Shown here one piece after another: positions 61,200-64,000 of a DNA stretch of 64,000 nucleotides (position 1 is the first letter of the stretch; the number at the start of each line of letters is the position of its first letter). This DNA comes from Cephalopachus bancanus (Eukaryota > Chordata > Mammalia > Primates > Tarsiidae), in assembly GCA_027257055.1 (NCBI GenBank), contig JAPVLO010000153.1, positions 992,001 through 1,056,000 on the forward strand. The letters run 5' to 3'. Position numbers and translations under genes: made by a program. Under the pieces are notes generated by a model that made no database searches, had not been told where the DNA came from, and saw nothing but the letters and a program-made list of their open reading frames with translations.

Positions 61200-61797
61200 C
61201 CAGTCACTGCCAAATTTCTCCTGGAGCAGGGCACAAAGGACCATCTGAGACACCCAAGAGATTAAAAAAAACTCTAAGAGAACTATTACTATATGAATTC
61301 CTACCCCATGTTCACTGTATTTGTTTGCAATGTTTGTACTTAGAATTTTGTTAAGTTTAATTTTTGTTTGTCTCATAAAATAACCGATTGCTTCCGCAAC
61401 TGCTGCTAGCAGTATGTGAATGTCAAGTAATAAACCCCTCCTGGACATTCCTTTGCTTAGCCGGCCTGCTTGCTAAACCTGCTTATCTGACATTCCACGC
61501 TGCTCATTTAGCAGCTTCCCCATCAATCACAGGTAGCTGAGCGAACCAGACCAATCCCAAGTGCCCCCGTACCCATTAGGAGAAATTACCCTATCATGTA
61601 AAAACAAATTTAAAGTTCTTTCCCCTCCCTCTGTAATGATGTATAAAAACTGCTTGCCATGCTGGATCAGGGCTCTCGTCCTTGAAGCTGCTGCTTCGGG
61701 TATGAGCCCAAACTCGAGCCTGAATAAAAACCCTTGTGTGTTTGCATCAGAGCTGGCTCTTTGTTGGTCTCTCGGATTCTGAAATTTGGGTTTAACA
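61200..61797 (+). mobile_element. 5' LTR of a class I ERV
   Basis: U3 holds CCAAT at 61551-61555. A TATA box lies at 61642-61648 and AATAAA at 61723-61728, about 80 bases apart, which sets R between about 61671 and 61746. U5 ends GGGTTTAACA at 61797, followed by TT and a primer-binding site. The 5' border is not clear: a possible TG start is near 61246. The 3' LTR is not in the window, so this is the left end of a provirus or of its non-autonomous derivative. Confidence 0.85.
61551..61728 (+). promoter_or_regulatory. LTR promoter and polyadenylation signals
   Basis: CCAAT 61551, TATAAAA 61642-61648, AATAAA 61723-61728, with a GT-rich stretch after it (TTGTGTGTTTG). The spacing is that of a simple class I LTR, where the same R carries start and poly-A signal. 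Confidence 0.75.
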
Positions 61798-61799
61798 TT

Positions 61800-61817
61800 T
61801 GGAGGCCCCAGTGAGAT
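61800..61817 (+). other. Retroviral primer-binding site, tRNA-Thr-like
   Basis: TGGAGGCCCCAGTGAGAT starts two bases after the LTR ends. By my reading it pairs best with the 3' end of a tRNA-Thr, with about 4 mismatches in 18-19 bases. The identity of the primer is therefore an inference. Position alone supports a primer-binding site. Confidence 0.7.
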
Positions 61818-62320
61818 TTTTTTTATTCCAGAGACCTCCAACCCCAGCCTGTAGGGTCTCCATATGGGGGAGTGCACTGTATTGTCTGTCTGTCTGCTTA
61901 TTTGTTACTCATTAGCACGCTTCTTGTAAGATATTGATATCCACTTTATAAGGCCAGAATAGGGTTAGGCGGACGCGCTATAGAACCGCTGGCCCAGAGG
62001 TCTTGGGAGACGTCTCTCGATCTCAGAGGGAGCCTAGGCACTGGAAAGCGCAGGCACAGAGGGGGTCCAGGTGTGGGAGGCGTGGACTCAGTAGCTCTCG
62101 GACGCAGTGGCGGTCTGAGAGAGCGGGTCATCTGGTATGCCCCCATTCAGAGGATAGTGCTGTCCTCATATCTGAAGGTAGCCCAGCACCAAGAGGTGTG
62201 GGCTTGCTTTCAGATCGGTTTTGTCTTTGTCTCTACGGCCGTAGGAAAGTATATTTTTATGTTGGTTGCGTTTTTTTATTTTATCTGCTGTTTATGTGTG
62301 TGTTACTGTGGACGGAAAAC
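61818..62320 (+). mobile_element. ERV 5' leader
   Basis: Between primer-binding site and gag start lies about 500 bases of GC-richer leader, with a CTGTCTGTCTG run near 61883 and a T-rich end. From 62003 the frame that leads into the gag start is free of stops. Confidence 0.75.
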
Positions 62321-62353
62321 ATGGGACAGAGACTGACTCTAACTCTTGGCTGA
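62321..62353 (+). pseudogene. ERV gag start remnant
   Basis: The ATG at 62321 opens with M-G-Q, the myristoylation-type start of gammaretroviral Gag, and a TGA follows at codon 11 (62351-62353). Downstream sequence does not resume a readable gag in any frame. This fits a broken or non-autonomous class I ERV. Confidence 0.7.
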
Positions 62354-64000
62354 TTATTTCTTGGACATAAAATAAAGCTAATAATCTGAATGAAATCATT
62401 TGCAAAAAAAAAAAAAAGAGGCCGCCCTTCAATGTAAAATGGCCACCTGAGAGCACTTTCTCACTAAGTTTTGCTTTGCAGGTTAAGCATATTATCTCCT
62501 GATTTCCATTATAGCCGCCCAAATCAGGTACATAATGGATAACCCCCCCCATGGGCAAAATCCTTTCTTCCACTCAAACAGGGCCGACGCTCAGAGTCCT
62601 GGCCTCACAGGAAACAAAACCTGGCCTGGGTGGCCAAGGCTCAGAGCGGCAACCCTTGCCCCACCTCCCCTGCCTTGTGAGTGGGGCGGAGCCTGCGAGC
62701 CATAGTCTGTGCTCGGCAGAGAGAAAACTGAGAACAAAGAGGATTAATGAGCATGAGCAAATAAAAAAAAAAAACTTTCAAGGTGAGTATAAAAGCTTAC
62801 AAATTCTAAATACTGCTGCAAAAGAATTTCTGCCAATAACTAGTTCTATCATTTCATTTTAAAAGTGTATCCTAGAATTTTCAGCCAAAATAAATAATAT
62901 AAGCAATATAAGATGTATTTAGCCAATATATAAATAATATAAAGTATGTTTCTAATAACACATTTTTGTTCTATAATAGAATGGCTAGTTACAGAAAGCA
63001 TAGAACAAAAATAGAAAGTTAAAACATGTCAAAGAATGGTATAAGTTCATCGAACATGTTAGGTAAAAGTTAATGGAAACAAATAAAAGAAATTCTGTAA
63101 ACTCTCGAGGCTAAAAAAGTTAATAGTTAGTCTGTGTTGGGGGTATACCAACCTATCAATTGCTAACAGGTGTGTCTCACTTTGACTCTGTTAAAAAGCT
63201 GGTTAAGTTATTGTGCTTTGTTTAATGGGACATATGGTCTTCTAAAAACTTGATTGGCATATATTTTTCAATGTCATCTTGTCTCCTCTTATTTAAGTGG
63301 TGTCTTCTCCTAACCCGCTGGCGCTGTTAAAATTTCTGCCTTTTGTTGTTAAGGTTATGGAAAATTGCCTGTTGCATATAAGATGTGTTACTGGTTATCT
63401 TAAACTCTTTCCAGGTACCACTCCCCCTCCCTTCCTTAGCCTGCATTCTCCTTCATAAATTCTGAAGGAACTCATTCTAATACACCTGTAAAGAAATGGA
63501 GAAATGCAATGTAAGTTAATGCTAGCCTTAAAAAAATAATAATAATTTTGTGATCTTTCTCTGGCAACTAGGGGAATGAATAGGCTGTTCTCGTTTTCAA
63601 ATGCTAAAAGCCAGGTTTATTGAAAGTAAATCCGTTTCTGAAGATTTAGGCCTTGCCTAAAATCGTAATCCACTGCTTGTCCCTGTAAAACTGTTACAAA
63701 GTCTCACAGAGTCTTGTAATGTATGCTGAGTCTCTACTTTATACTGTAATGCTAAGTAACACTAATGCTTGCGTTTTTTGGCTATGCTCATTTAACTGTC
63801 CACATCTTATGACGAAGGCTGCTGTTTAGTAATTCATGAGAATTTTTAACAATTTTGCCTGTTTAGAAATAAATAGGAACAGATCATTTTACATCTTCAT
63901 GGTCTATTCACTCTTAAAAAAAAAAAAAAAAAAAAAGGAGAAGAGCTCCAAAATGAGCACCAGCCAGAGGAAAGATAAACAAATTGGCAGTTGCCACTAA
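62354..64000 (+). mobile_element. ERV internal region, non-coding, runs off window
   Basis: The region has no frame over about 103 codons and no gag, protease or RT motif. Blocks such as GGCCGCCCTTCAATGTAAAA and TTCTCACTAAGTTTTGCTTT recall the non-coding internal sequence of MER4-like non-autonomous ERVs. An A-run at 62402-62417 and another at about 63917-63938 break it. The match to a named family is from memory and needs a search. No 3' LTR is reached. Confidence 0.55.

Noticed and set aside
62551..62862. 103-codon plus-strand frame in the ERV interior
   Set aside because: No Gag, protease or RT motif is visible in it. The GC-richer sequence there gives longer chance frames.
1..64000. tRNA, rRNA, snRNA or other RNA genes
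   Set aside because: I saw no cloverleaf pattern or known snRNA start. The only pol III boxes noticed lie within Alus.
1..64000. CRISPR arrays, operons, phage or plasmid features
   Set aside because: The sequence is mammalian. Regular short repeats are microsatellites or tail repeats.

Overview
The window is nuclear DNA from a primate and holds no recognisable host protein-coding gene, RNA gene or gene exon. It is packed with dimeric 7SL-derived Alu elements, which are a primate signature, plus LINE-1 copies of several ages, L2, MIR, MLT1-type LTRs, DNA-transposon MITE remains and class I endogenous retrovirus (ERV) sequence. The Alus are not the catarrhine or platyrrhine S/Y type. They share an altered start of the left arm (TGGCTCAGCCTG), a right arm ending GACTCCAACTC, and in the younger copies a short deletion in the left arm. 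The youngest L1s also share an unfamiliar 3' UTR. I infer a non-anthropoid primate and favour a tarsier, but cannot confirm this without a database.

Layout: 1-2.1 kb is an old antisense L1 ORF2. 2.3-9.8 kb is background with MIR, three Alus, an L2 split by an LTR-type repeat, an L1 3' end and a hAT-type MITE. 10.0-16.1 kb is a nearly complete antisense L1 with two nested Alus and a long (GT)n tract. 16.1-22.9 kb holds a repeated ancient element, an MLT1 LTR, a MIR broken by Alus, and an L1 3' end. 23.0-28.9 kb is an old sense L1. 29.3-35.5 kb is a full-length but inactivated sense L1 bounded by a perfect 14-bp target-site duplication. 36.7-43.0 kb has two antisense L1s with nested Alus. 43.3 kb has an Alu insertion of only about 13 element bases. 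43.9-44.7 kb is an antisense ERV LTR. 48.9-52.9 kb has an L1 3' fragment, an Alu and a 3'-truncated L1. 56.1-59.3 kb is an old L1 with two Alus and a (CA)n tract. 59.4-60.2 kb is a short antisense L1. 61.2-64.0 kb is the 5' LTR, primer-binding site and leader of a gammaretrovirus-like ERV that runs off the window.

Nothing in the window works together as a pathway. The content is a record of layered insertions, whose relative order can be read from nesting and target-site duplications. The most interesting observations are: a roughly 115-bp near-identical patch copied into the old L1 774 bp downstream of its source; the minimal Alu insertion at 43.29 kb; an Alu subfamily with diagnostic deletions; the growth of a (GT)n microsatellite from a short run still seen in a paralogous L1; and an open frame with a hydrophobic segment upstream of and in frame with the ERV gag start. 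I found no evidence of an undescribed functional system. Element borders without a target-site duplication are approximate, by eye, to within tens of bases.
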